Part shown: in pieces, positions 19,398 to 26,910 of the stretch | How positions within the stretch are numbered: the first letter of the stretch is position 1 | Layout: each line of letters begins with the position of its first letter | Assembly (NCBI RefSeq): GCF_001927245.1 | Contig: NZ_MJUX01000002.1 | Coordinates: 372,001-436,000, forward strand | DNA: 64,000 bases | Source: Acuticoccus yangtzensis | GTDB taxonomy: Bacteria; Pseudomonadota; Alphaproteobacteria; Rhizobiales; Amorphaceae | Reading direction: 5' to 3' | Position numbers and translations under genes: made by a program | Notes under the pieces: model-generated | Databases searched by the model: none | Seen by the model: only the letters and a program-made list of their open reading frames with translations | What the model was told of the DNA's origin: nothing

Positions 19398-20602
19398 GCC
19401 GAAATGCGCGGCTGAAGCGCGCGCATCACGCCGCGCAGCTCGGCAAGGCCCTTCAGGCGGCCGATGGACGGGTAGCCCGGCTGCGCGCGGCGGCCGAGAT
19501 CGTCCAGAATGTCCTGGCCGTGGTCGGGGCGGAAGGGGATCGACCAGTCGGCCCGGCCCGCCTTCTTGCGGCGCGCTTCTTCGGTCAGCACCGCCTCGAT
19601 CAGCGCCACCATGTCGGTGTCGCCGCCGAGATGCTCGGCCTCGTAGAAGGAGCCGCGCATCGCAGGTGTTTCGCGCTTCACGTTGCGCAGGTGCAGGAAG
19701 TGAACACGGTCGCCGAGGCGTTCCATCATGCCCGGCAGGTCGTTGTCCGGCCGCGCGCCGAGCGAGCCGGAGCACAGCGTGATGCCGTTGGCGGGGCTCG
19801 GCACAGCGTCCATCACCGCCTTGTAGTGCGCCTCGGTGGACATGACGCGCGGCAGGCCGAGCAGCGGGAAGGGCGGATCGTCCGGGTGGCAGCAGAGGCG
19901 CAGGCCCAGCTCCTCGGCGGTCGGCACCACCTCGGCGAGGAAGTCGACCAGGTGGGCGCGCAGCGTCTCCTCCGGCATCGTCGCATATTCGGCGAGGTGG
20001 CCGCGCACGTCCTCCAGCGACATGGTCTCGGCCGCGCCCGGCAGGCCGAAGACCACGTTGCCTGTGAGCTGTTCGCGCGCCTCGTCCGACATGCCCGCGA
20101 AGCGTTCGGCGGCGGCGGCCTTCAGGTCGTCGTCGTAGTCGTCCACCGCGGCGGGGCGCTGGAGGATGTGGAGGTCGAACGCGGCGAAGTCGGTCAGGTC
20201 GAAGCGCATGCAGGTGGCGCCGGAGGGCAGGCGCCATGCGAGGTCGGTGCGCGTCCAGTCCAGCACCGGCATGAAATTGTAGCAGATCGTCTCGATGCCG
20301 GCTGCGGCGAGGTGGTGCATCGACTGCCGGTAGGCTTCGATGTGGGCGCGCCAGTCGCCCTGCTGCTTCTTGATGTCCTCGGAGACGGGCAGGCTCTCCA
20401 CCACGTCCCAGGCGAGGCCGGAGGGCGCGCCGTCCACCATGGTGCCGATCTCGCGCTGGCGCTGGGCGATCTCCTCGGGGGTCCAGACGGTGCCGGTGGG
20501 GACGTGGTGCAGCGCGGAGACGACGCCCTCCACACCGGCCTGCAACACATCGTCGATGGACACGCGGTCGCGCGGCCCGAACCAGCGCCATGTCTGCTTC
20601 AT
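19394..20602 (-). CDS. uxuA: Mannonate dehydratase, 402 aa
   Basis: Dehydrates D-mannonate to 2-keto-3-deoxygluconate (KDG). UxuA TIM-barrel motifs include MKQTWRWFGPRD, ALHHVPTG, CYNFMPVLDWTRTDL, LCCHPDDPP (metal ligands), FLHLRNV and RPDHGQ. Length fits E. coli UxuA (394 aa). ATG at 20602 follows GGGAG by 7 bases. It diverges from the FadR-type regulator; a KDG kinase and aldolase are not in this window, so later steps must be elsewhere. Confidence 0.95.
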   Translation of the reverse strand: MKQTWRWFGPRDRVSIDDVLQAGVEGVVSALHHVPTGTVWTPEEIAQRQREIGTMVDGAPSGLAWDVVESLPVSEDIKKQQGDWRAHIEAYRQSMHHLAAAGIETICYNFMPVLDWTRTDLAWRLPSGATCMRFDLTDFAAFDLHILQRPAAVDDYDDDLKAAAAERFAGMSDEAREQLTGNVVFGLPGAAETMSLEDVRGHLAEYATMPEETLRAHLVDFLAEVVPTAEELGLRLCCHPDDPPFPLLGLPRVMSTEAHYKAVMDAVPSPANGITLCSGSLGARPDNDLPGMMERLGDRVHFLHLRNVKRETPAMRGSFYEAEHLGGDTDMVALIEAVLTEEARRKKAGRADWSIPFRPDHGQDILDDLGRRAQPGYPSIGRLKGLAELRGVMRALQPRISA

Positions 20603-20631
20603 CGTGAACTCCCGTTTGGCTCGGCGTCGTC

Positions 20632-20675
20632 TTACCAGCTATGCATCGTTGCCGACTAGTATGGAAGTATGGTAA
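20632..20675. promoter_or_regulatory. Candidate operator between uxuA and its regulator
   Basis: TTACCA (20632-20637) and TGGTAA (20670-20675) form a separated inverted repeat in the 99-base divergent gap. Between them GTATGG is repeated directly (20659-20664 and 20667-20672). The half-sites resemble the TTGGTATACCAA type bound by UxuR-like GntR proteins, so this is a reasonable site for the adjacent regulator. Confidence 0.4.
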
Positions 20676-20701
20676 CGCCCGCCTCGTCTTGAGGAGAGGC
20701 G

Positions 20702-21451
20702 ATGCTCGCCGACATTGGACCCTTCTGGGCGCTGGACCCCGCACTGCCGATCTCGCCGCAGATCCACCGGATCTTGCGCGAACGGGTGATCCTTGGGGAC
20801 TTGCCGCCCGGCGATAAATTGTCCGAGACCGAAACCGCGGCGCACTACAAGGTGAGCCGCCAGCCGGTGCGTGAGGCGTTCATCAAGCTCGCCGAAGAAG
20901 GGTTGATGGAGATCCGCCCGCAGCGCGGGTCGATCGTCACCAAGATCGCCGTGACCGCGGTGCACGATGCGCGCTTCCTGCGCGAGGCGGTGGAGGCGGA
21001 CATCGTGCGTCTCGTCGCCAGCCGCGCCGATCCCGCCCTGGTGCGCGAATTGCGGCAGCAGATCGGCCTGCAGCGCGAGGTGGCGGCGAGTGCGCCTGCG
21101 CGCTTCATCCATCTCGACGAGACGTTTCACCGCACCCTGGCGGAGGGTGCGGGAAAAGGCGGCGCCTGGCGCGTGATCCAGGGCCTGAAGGCGCAGATGG
21201 ACCGGGTGCGCTATCTTGCCCTCGGCCAGTTTCCGCTGAACCGCCTTATTCATCAACACATTGCCATCGTCGATCAGATCGAGCGCGGCGATGTGGCGGG
21301 CGCGGAGGGGGCGATCCGCACCCATCTGCGCGAAGTGCTTCGGGACCTGCCGGAGATACTCCGCAGCCACCCGGAACTGTTCGACGGCGTGCCGGACGGG
21401 GCGTTCCCCGAGCCGGTCAATGCGCCCTATTCTGGAGGAGGAAATCCATGA
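20702..21451 (+). CDS. GntR regulator of the FadR (FCD) subfamily, UxuR-like, 249 aa
   Basis: Winged HTH at about residues 18-85 (ISPQIHRILRERVILGDLPPGDKLSETETAAHYKVSRQPVREAFIKLAEEGLMEIRPQRGSIV) and an all-helical FCD ligand domain over about 90-225, where His and Asp/Glu side chains normally bind a metal. GAGGAG precedes the ATG at 20702. Its last codons overlap the TRAP binding-protein start (ATGA at 21448-21451), so regulator and importer are translationally coupled. Position between uxuAB and the importer suggests control of both, with a hexuronate or its product as effector. Confidence 0.85.
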   Translation: MLADIGPFWALDPALPISPQIHRILRERVILGDLPPGDKLSETETAAHYKVSRQPVREAFIKLAEEGLMEIRPQRGSIVTKIAVTAVHDARFLREAVEADIVRLVASRADPALVRELRQQIGLQREVAASAPARFIHLDETFHRTLAEGAGKGGAWRVIQGLKAQMDRVRYLALGQFPLNRLIHQHIAIVDQIERGDVAGAEGAIRTHLREVLRDLPEILRSHPELFDGVPDGAFPEPVNAPYSGGGNP

Positions 21452-22425
21452 CGTTCAACACGACCCTGAAGAGCCTCGCCGCGGCGCTCGTCGCCGCCAC
21501 GATGCTGACCGGCCCCGCGCTCGCGCAGGAGAAGACGCTCCAGCTCGGCCACCTCGCCAACGAGGACAACCCTTGGCACAAGGCATCGCTGAAGTTCGCC
21601 GAAGAGCTGTCGAGCCTGACCGACGGGCGGATCACCGTCGAGGTGTTCCCGAACGAGTCGCTGGGCAAGGAAATCGACCTCATCAACGGCATGCAGCTCG
21701 GCACCGTCGACATGACGATCACCGGCGAGTCGCTGCAGAACTGGGCGCCGATGGCCGCCCTTCTCGCCGTGCCCTACGCCTACCGCTCGATCGAGCACAT
21801 GGACGAGGTGGCGAGCGGCGAGATCGGTGACGCAATCGAAGCGGAGATCATCGAGCGGGCGCAGATCCGGCCGATCGCCTATTTCGCCCGCGGCCCGCGC
21901 GAGCTGACGTCCAACCGCCCGATCACCACGCCGGCCGATCTGCAGGGCCTGAAGATGCGCGTTCCCAACGTGCCGCTCTTCGTGGACGTGTGGTCGGCGC
22001 TGGGCGCGCAGCCGGGCCCGATGGCGTTCTCCGAAGTGTTCACCTCGCTGCAGAACGGCACGATCGAGGCGCAGGAGAACCCGCTCGCCCTCATCCGCTC
22101 GGCGAGCTTCAACGAGGTGCAGAGCCACGTGAATCTGACGGACCACGTCCGCTCGTGGATCTACCTGACCATCTCCGAGCTGACCTGGAGCCAGTTGTCC
22201 GAGGAAGACCAGGCGGCGGTGATGGAAGCGGCGTCGCGCGCGCAGGAATATGAGCGCGGCCTGTTCGAGCAGTCGCTGGCCGACGACCGGGCCTACCTGG
22301 AAGAGCACGGCATGACCTTCGTCGAGGTCGACGGTGCGGCTTTCCAGGCGGCGGCGAAGGACGCGGTCCTCGCCAACGTCAACGACGAGATCAAGCCGAT
22401 CGTCGAGCAGCTCTTCGGCGAATAA
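21448..22425 (+). CDS. TRAP transporter substrate-binding protein DctP family, 325 aa
   Basis: Periplasmic receptor with a clear signal peptide (about residues 1-26, cleaved after ALA in GPALAQEK). DctP features: LQLGHLANEDNPWHKASLKFAEEL at the N-terminus, the conserved Arg in LKMRVPNVPLFVDVWSALGAQP that contacts the substrate carboxylate, and QNGTIEAQENP. Placement in the uxu/idn locus suggests a sugar acid such as glucuronate, fructuronate or idonate as ligand. A strong stem-loop at 22445-22474 separates it from the membrane genes. Confidence 0.9.
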   Translation: MTFNTTLKSLAAALVAATMLTGPALAQEKTLQLGHLANEDNPWHKASLKFAEELSSLTDGRITVEVFPNESLGKEIDLINGMQLGTVDMTITGESLQNWAPMAALLAVPYAYRSIEHMDEVASGEIGDAIEAEIIERAQIRPIAYFARGPRELTSNRPITTPADLQGLKMRVPNVPLFVDVWSALGAQPGPMAFSEVFTSLQNGTIEAQENPLALIRSASFNEVQSHVNLTDHVRSWIYLTISELTWSQLSEEDQAAVMEAASRAQEYERGLFEQSLADDRAYLEEHGMTFVEVDGAAFQAAAKDAVLANVNDEIKPIVEQLFGE

Positions 22426-22444
22426 GACGGCCACCGCGCCGTGA

Positions 22445-22474
22445 CGGCAGGCCGGCCTTCGGGCGGGCCTGCCG
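22445..22474 (+). terminator. Intercistronic stem-loop with UUCG loop after DctP
   Basis: CGGCAGGCC (22445-22453) pairs with GGCCTGCCG (22466-22474); inside, GCC-TTCG-GGC closes with a very stable UUCG tetraloop, leaving one G-G mismatch. No T-run follows. It probably protects or ends the binding-protein mRNA so that DctP outnumbers the membrane subunits. Confidence 0.6.
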
Positions 22475-22513
22475 CGTCGGGCGCCCGCGTCCGCCCCGCT
22501 TCCGGGAGACACC

Positions 22514-23023
22514 ATGAAGCTCATCTCTCACATCATCGGCGCGTTCGTCGCCGTGGCGCGGATCGGCGCCGGGCTCGCCTTCGTGGTGCTGATCGCCGCG
22601 GTGCTGTTGCAGGTGGCGGGCCGCCTGTCCGGCTCCGGCCCGGTCTGGACCGAGGAGTTGACGCGCTACGCCCTCCTCTACCTCGTCGCCTTCGGGGCAG
22701 GCCTCGCCTTCCGCTCCGGCGACCTCGTGAACGTGGACGTGATTTCGGAATCGCTGCCCGGCCGCCTGCCGTGGATCCTGCGCCTGTTCTCGGCCATCGC
22801 CACGGCCGGCCTCGCCGTCACGCTGCTCGCCGGGGCGTGGCGCTATACGATGATCGGGCGGATGCAGACCTCGCCCGCGCTCGGCATCCCCATGCACTAC
22901 GTCCATTTCACCGTGTGGCTGCTTCTGGCGCTTTTGGCGCTGTTCGCGGTGCTGCGCATCGTCGGCATGCTGGCCGGCACCGAGACCGGCGCCCCGCGCG
23001 ATGCCGCCGAGGACCTTTCCTGA
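22514..23023 (+). CDS. TRAP transporter small permease DctQ family, 169 aa
   Basis: Four-helix inner-membrane subunit that pairs with DctM. SGSGPVWTEELTRYALLYLVAFGAGLAFRSGDLVNVDVI is the DctQ signature; the four hydrophobic segments are at about residues 12-34, 50-68, 89-110 and 128-152. GGGAGA precedes the ATG at 22514. Its stop overlaps the DctM start in a TGATG junction at 23021-23025. Confidence 0.9.
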   Translation: MKLISHIIGAFVAVARIGAGLAFVVLIAAVLLQVAGRLSGSGPVWTEELTRYALLYLVAFGAGLAFRSGDLVNVDVISESLPGRLPWILRLFSAIATAGLAVTLLAGAWRYTMIGRMQTSPALGIPMHYVHFTVWLLLALLALFAVLRIVGMLAGTETGAPRDAAEDLS

Positions 23024-24300
23024 TGGACGTCGCCATTCTCTTCGCCGTGTTCATCGGCGGTCTCGTCGTCGGCATTCCGGTGGCGGTGACCCTCGGCCTC
23101 TCCTCGCTCGCTTATCTTCTCTATTCGGGCATGCCCGTCGTCGTCATGCCGCAGAAGATGTATGCGGGCATGGACGTCTTCGTGCTCCTCTCCATTCCGG
23201 GCTTCATCCTGGCCGGCAATCTGATGAACCGCGGCGGCATCACGCAGCGCATCATCCGCTTCGCCAATGCGCTGGTGGGGTGGATCCGCGGCGGCCTCGG
23301 CCTCACCAACATCGCCGCGTCGATGCTGTTCGGCGGCATCACCGGCACAGCGGTGGCCGATGCCGCGTCGATCGGCGGGGTGATGATCCCCGGCATGAAG
23401 AAGGCGGGCTATCCGGCGGACTTCTCCGCCGCGGTCACCGCCGCATCGTCCACGGTTGGGCCGATCATCCCGCCGTCGGTGCCGATGATCATCGTCGGCG
23501 CGCTGTCGGGCATCTCGGTCGGGCAGATGTTCCTGGCGGGCGCGGTGCCGGGCATCCTGATGGGCCTCGCCATGATGGTGACGTGCGCCATCATCTCGGT
23601 GCGCCGGAAGTTCCCGCATCAGCCGTGGCAGGGGATGGGCGAGGTCGCCCGCTCCTTCGGCGGCGCCGTGTGGGCGCTGGCGATGACCTTCCTCATCATC
23701 TACGGCCTCCTCTCCGGCTTCTCGACGCCGACCGAGACCGCCATCATCGCCTCGGTCTACGCCTTCGTGGTGGGCGCCTTCATCTACCGTGAGCTGCCGC
23801 TGAGGGAGGTGCCGAAGATCGTCATCGACAGCGCGGTTTCCGCGGCGGGCATCCTGGCGCTGGTGGGGTTCGCCAACGTGTTCGGGTGGATCCTGGTGTC
23901 CGAGCGCATCCCGCAGATGATCGCCGACGGGGTGCTGTCGATCACCGACAACAAGTTCATGGTGATCCTCCTCATCAACCTGCTCCTTCTCTTCGTGGGC
24001 ATGTTCATGGAGACCATCGCGGCGCTGATCATCCTGTTCGTGCCGCTGCTCTCGCTCGCCACCGCGGTGGGCATCGAGCCGTTGCACTTCGCCACCTTCG
24101 CGGTGCTGAACCTCATGATCGGCCTCACCACCCCGCCGGTGGGGGTGTGCCTCTTCGTGTGTTCCAACATCGCGCGGCTTCCGCTGGCCCCGGTTGTCGT
24201 GGCAATCCTTCCCTTCCTTGTGACGAACATCCTCGTCCTGTTGGCGGTGTCCTACTTCCCGCCGCTGGCGACCTGGCTGCCGTCCGTCCTCACGCCGTAG
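23023..24300 (+). CDS. TRAP transporter large permease DctM family, 425 aa
   Basis: Sodium-coupled translocation subunit with about 12 membrane segments. Typical blocks: IPGFILAGNLMNRGGITQRIIRFANALVGWIRGGLGLTNIAASMLFGGITGTAVADAASIG, SSTVGPIIPPSVPMI and GLTTPPVGVCLF. ATG 23023 is chosen because it overlaps the DctQ stop by one base and gives the normal length; the frame runs open through dctQ but without homology. Works with DctP and DctQ to import a sugar acid for the flanking UxuAB and idonate enzymes. Confidence 0.93.
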   Translation: MDVAILFAVFIGGLVVGIPVAVTLGLSSLAYLLYSGMPVVVMPQKMYAGMDVFVLLSIPGFILAGNLMNRGGITQRIIRFANALVGWIRGGLGLTNIAASMLFGGITGTAVADAASIGGVMIPGMKKAGYPADFSAAVTAASSTVGPIIPPSVPMIIVGALSGISVGQMFLAGAVPGILMGLAMMVTCAIISVRRKFPHQPWQGMGEVARSFGGAVWALAMTFLIIYGLLSGFSTPTETAIIASVYAFVVGAFIYRELPLREVPKIVIDSAVSAAGILALVGFANVFGWILVSERIPQMIADGVLSITDNKFMVILLINLLLLFVGMFMETIAALIILFVPLLSLATAVGIEPLHFATFAVLNLMIGLTTPPVGVCLFVCSNIARLPLAPVVVAILPFLVTNILVLLAVSYFPPLATWLPSVLTP

Positions 24301-24311
24301 GAGCGGCTTTC

Positions 24312-25355
24312 ATGGAAACGCGCGTGTGCCGGCTGTACGGCCAGAACGATATCCGCATCGAGACCGAGGAGGTGGCGGGGCCGGGTCCCGGCGAGGCGCT
24401 GGTGGCGGTCGCCGCGGGCGGCATCTGCGGCTCGGACCTGCACTATTTCCAGGACGGCGGGTTCGGGCCGATCCGCGTGCGCGAGCCGATCATCCTCGGC
24501 CACGAGGCGTCGGGCGTGATCGTCGACGTGGGCGCCGGGGTGACCGGTCTCGCGGCGGGTGACCGGGTGGCGCTGAACCCCAGCCGCCCGTGCGGCGAAT
24601 GCGTCTATTGCGAGGCGGGTCTGCCGATCCACTGCCTCGCCATGCGCTTCAACGGCTCGGCGATGCGCCTGCCGCACGAGCAGGGCCTCTTCCGCGACCG
24701 CATCGTGGTGGGCGCGGCGCAGTGCGTGAAGGTCGGCGGCGACGTGACGATGGCCGAGGCCGCATGTTCGGAGCCGCTGGCGGTGTGCCTGCACGCCCGG
24801 AGCAATGCCGGCGAGCTGGAAGGCAAGCGCGTTCTGGTGACGGGTGCGGGGCCGATCGGCGTCCTGTGCGCGGCGGTCGCGCGCGAGGCGGGCGCCAGCG
24901 AGGTCGTCGTGACGGACCTCCAGGACATCCCGCTACAAGCCGCCGCGGCGATGGGCGCGACGCGCACGATCAACGTCGCCCGCGACGGGGCGGAGATGGA
25001 CACCTACGCGGCCGACAAGGGCACCTTCGACACCGTGTTCGAATGTTCGGCCGCGGCGCCCGCGGTGCGGACGGCGATCAGCTGCGTGCGTCCGCGCGGA
25101 ACGATCGTCCAGGTCGGCGTGACGGGCGATCTGCCGATCCCGATCAACATGCTCGTCTCCAAGGAACTCCGCTATCAGGGCACGCAGCGCTTTCATGCCG
25201 AGTTCGCCCAGGCGGTGGAGATGATCTCGTCCCGGCGGATCGACCTTGCGCCGATGATTTCGTCCAGCGTGCCGCTCGAGGAGGCGACCGATGCGTTCGC
25301 GCTGGCGGGCAACCGCGCCAAGGCGGTGAAGGTGCATCTGACCTTCGCGGCCTGA
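24312..25355 (+). CDS. Zinc alcohol dehydrogenase, L-idonate 5-dehydrogenase-like, 347 aa
   Basis: Medium-chain dehydrogenase. Catalytic zinc ligands are Cys in GGICGSDLHY and His-Glu in LGHEASG; the structural zinc Cys cluster is present in RPCGECVYCEAGLPIHC. GAGPIG is the NAD(P)-binding glycine motif. GSDLHYFQDGGFGPIRVREPIILGHEASG strongly resembles IdnD, which oxidises L-idonate to 5-ketogluconate. ATG at 24312 follows GGAG by about 7 bases, 11 bases after dctM, so it is the last gene of the uptake operon and gives that operon a sugar-acid role. GACCGGC overlapping the stop pairs with GCCGGTC at 25375-25381. Confidence 0.82.
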   Translation: METRVCRLYGQNDIRIETEEVAGPGPGEALVAVAAGGICGSDLHYFQDGGFGPIRVREPIILGHEASGVIVDVGAGVTGLAAGDRVALNPSRPCGECVYCEAGLPIHCLAMRFNGSAMRLPHEQGLFRDRIVVGAAQCVKVGGDVTMAEAACSEPLAVCLHARSNAGELEGKRVLVTGAGPIGVLCAAVAREAGASEVVVTDLQDIPLQAAAAMGATRTINVARDGAEMDTYAADKGTFDTVFECSAAAPAVRTAISCVRPRGTIVQVGVTGDLPIPINMLVSKELRYQGTQRFHAEFAQAVEMISSRRIDLAPMISSSVPLEEATDAFALAGNRAKAVKVHLTFAA

Positions 25356-25601
25356 CCGGCTCGCGGCCGGGTTCGCCGGTCCCCGTCGCCGGGCGAGCGC
25401 TGGCGGCGGGGCCGCGCCCTTCACGCGGCGGCGGGGCGGCGGGTGATGGCCAATCTGTCGCAGCGTCGCGAGCCGGATTCGGCAATTTGCGAAAGCCGCG
25501 AACGCGATAGGCCGTGACAGAGGCCCGCCCATAGCTGATAGAATGTGGCAGAGAACACTTGAGCGGCCTGCACAAAGGCCCGATTGAGAGGACCCCAGGA
25601 C

Positions 25602-26588
25602 ATGCCCACCACGTCCACCCACCGCACGCTTCTGCGCCGTCCGCTGCGCACCGCGCTGGCCGCTGCCGCCGCGCTCGCCCTCGCCGGAACCGCCCTGCCC
25701 GCCAAGGCGCAGGACTTCATCGGCATCCTCACCGGCGGCACCTCCGGCGTCTATTATCCGATGGGCGTCGCCATCTCGAACATCTATGGCGAGACGATCG
25801 AAGGCTCGCGCCCCTCGGTGCAGTCGACCAAGGCGTCGGTCGAGAACCTGAACCTGTTGCAGCAGGGCCGCGGCGAACTCGCCTTCACGCTGGGTGACAG
25901 CCTGGCGCTCGCCTGGCAGGGCGATGCGGAAGCCGGCTTCCCGCGCAAGCTCGACAAGCTGCGCGGCCTCGCGGCGATCTACCCGAACTTCGTGCAGATC
26001 GTGGCGTCCGAGGAGTCGGGCATCACCTCGCTCGAGGACCTGAAGGGCAAGCGCCTGTCGGTCGGCGCACCGAAGTCGGGCACCGAGCTGAACGCGCGCA
26101 AGATCCTCGCCGCCGCGGGCATGAGCTACGACGATCTCGCCAAGGTGGAATATCTGCCCTTCGCCGAGTCGGTGGAGCTGATCAAGAACCGCCAGCTCGA
26201 TGCGACGCTGCAGTCCGCGGGCCTCGGCGTGGCCTCGATCCGCGACCTCGCGACCTCGGTGCCGATCACCGTGGTGCCGGTTTCGGCCGAGGTCGTGGCC
26301 GCTGCGGGCTCGCCCTTCGTGGAGCAGACGATCCCCGCCGGGACCTATGACGGTCAGGACGAAGACGTGCCGACCGCTGCGGTGCTCAACTACCTCGTCA
26401 CCCACGACGGCGTGTCCGACGATCTCGCCTATGCGATGACGAAGTCGATCTTCGAAAACCTGGACAAGCTGGTGGCGGCGCACGCCGCGGCCAAGGCGAT
26501 CACGCTGGAAGGTGCGGCCGACGGCATGCCTCTGCCGCTGCATCCGGGCGCCGAGCGCTACCTGAAGGAAGCCGGCGTCATCGACTGA
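25602..26588 (+). CDS. TAXI family TRAP transporter solute receptor, 328 aa
   Basis: Periplasmic binding protein of the TAXI type: signal peptide to about residue 37 (ALPAKAQD), then FIGILTGGTSGVYYPMGVAISNIY, the signature near the N-terminus, and GAPKSGTELNARKIL. TAXI receptors often bind glutamate or other dicarboxylates. The ATG at 25602 is preferred over an upstream TTG at 25584 because GAGAGGA ends 9 bases before it. It is followed by stem-loops before the fused permease. The 246-base gap upstream shows no gene. Confidence 0.9.
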   Translation: MPTTSTHRTLLRRPLRTALAAAAALALAGTALPAKAQDFIGILTGGTSGVYYPMGVAISNIYGETIEGSRPSVQSTKASVENLNLLQQGRGELAFTLGDSLALAWQGDAEAGFPRKLDKLRGLAAIYPNFVQIVASEESGITSLEDLKGKRLSVGAPKSGTELNARKILAAAGMSYDDLAKVEYLPFAESVELIKNRQLDATLQSAGLGVASIRDLATSVPITVVPVSAEVVAAAGSPFVEQTIPAGTYDGQDEDVPTAAVLNYLVTHDGVSDDLAYAMTKSIFENLDKLVAAHAAAKAITLEGAADGMPLPLHPGAERYLKEAGVID

Positions 26589-26607
26589 CCCGGCCGCGCC
26601 GCCGCTC

Positions 26608-26651
26608 CGGCCACGGCCCTCGCCGGCCGCGGCCACGGCCCTCGCCGACCG
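26608..26651 (+). repeat. 22-base tandem duplication after the TAXI gene
   Basis: Units 26608-26629 and 26630-26651 differ at one base. They begin 20 bases after the stop codon of the TAXI receptor. Similar short duplications mark the 3' ends of several other genes in this window. Confidence 0.8.
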
Positions 26652-26691
26652 AGGCCTGGGGCGGCATCGCTGACATTCAGCCGCCTGCGGC

Positions 26692-26720
26692 TGCGGGCGG
26701 CGCTCTCTCCCCCGCCCGCA
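26692..26720 (+). terminator. First stem-loop between TAXI receptor and permease
   Basis: TGCGGGCGG (26692-26700) pairs with CCGCCCGCA (26712-26720), a perfect 9-bp stem with an 11-base loop. The element GCGGGCGGCG recurs at 26761 and 26797, so alternative pairings with the CCGCCC segments are possible in this 320-base gap, which otherwise holds no gene. Confidence 0.55.
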
Positions 26721-26783
26721 ACCCGCGGACAGCGTCACCGGCGATAAGGCGCCCACGGACGCGGGCGGCGTTCCGACCAACGA

Positions 26784-26812
26784 GCCGCCCGTTCTTGCGG
26801 GCGGCGTTTTAT
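26784..26812 (+). terminator. Intrinsic terminator between TAXI receptor and permease
   Basis: GCCGCCC (26784-26790) pairs with GGGCGGC (26799-26805) across an 8-base loop and is followed at once by GTTTTATT, the only T-run of its kind in the area. It should end part of the transcripts and so make the receptor more abundant than the permease. Confidence 0.7.
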
Positions 26813-26910
26813 TCCAACATGCCGGCTGTTCGCGCGGTCGGCGCTTCCTGCGACATGTCGTCCGGCCAGCCGCGGCAGGCCGGCGCGCCCTTTTTGCGCA
26901 AGGTGTGGTG

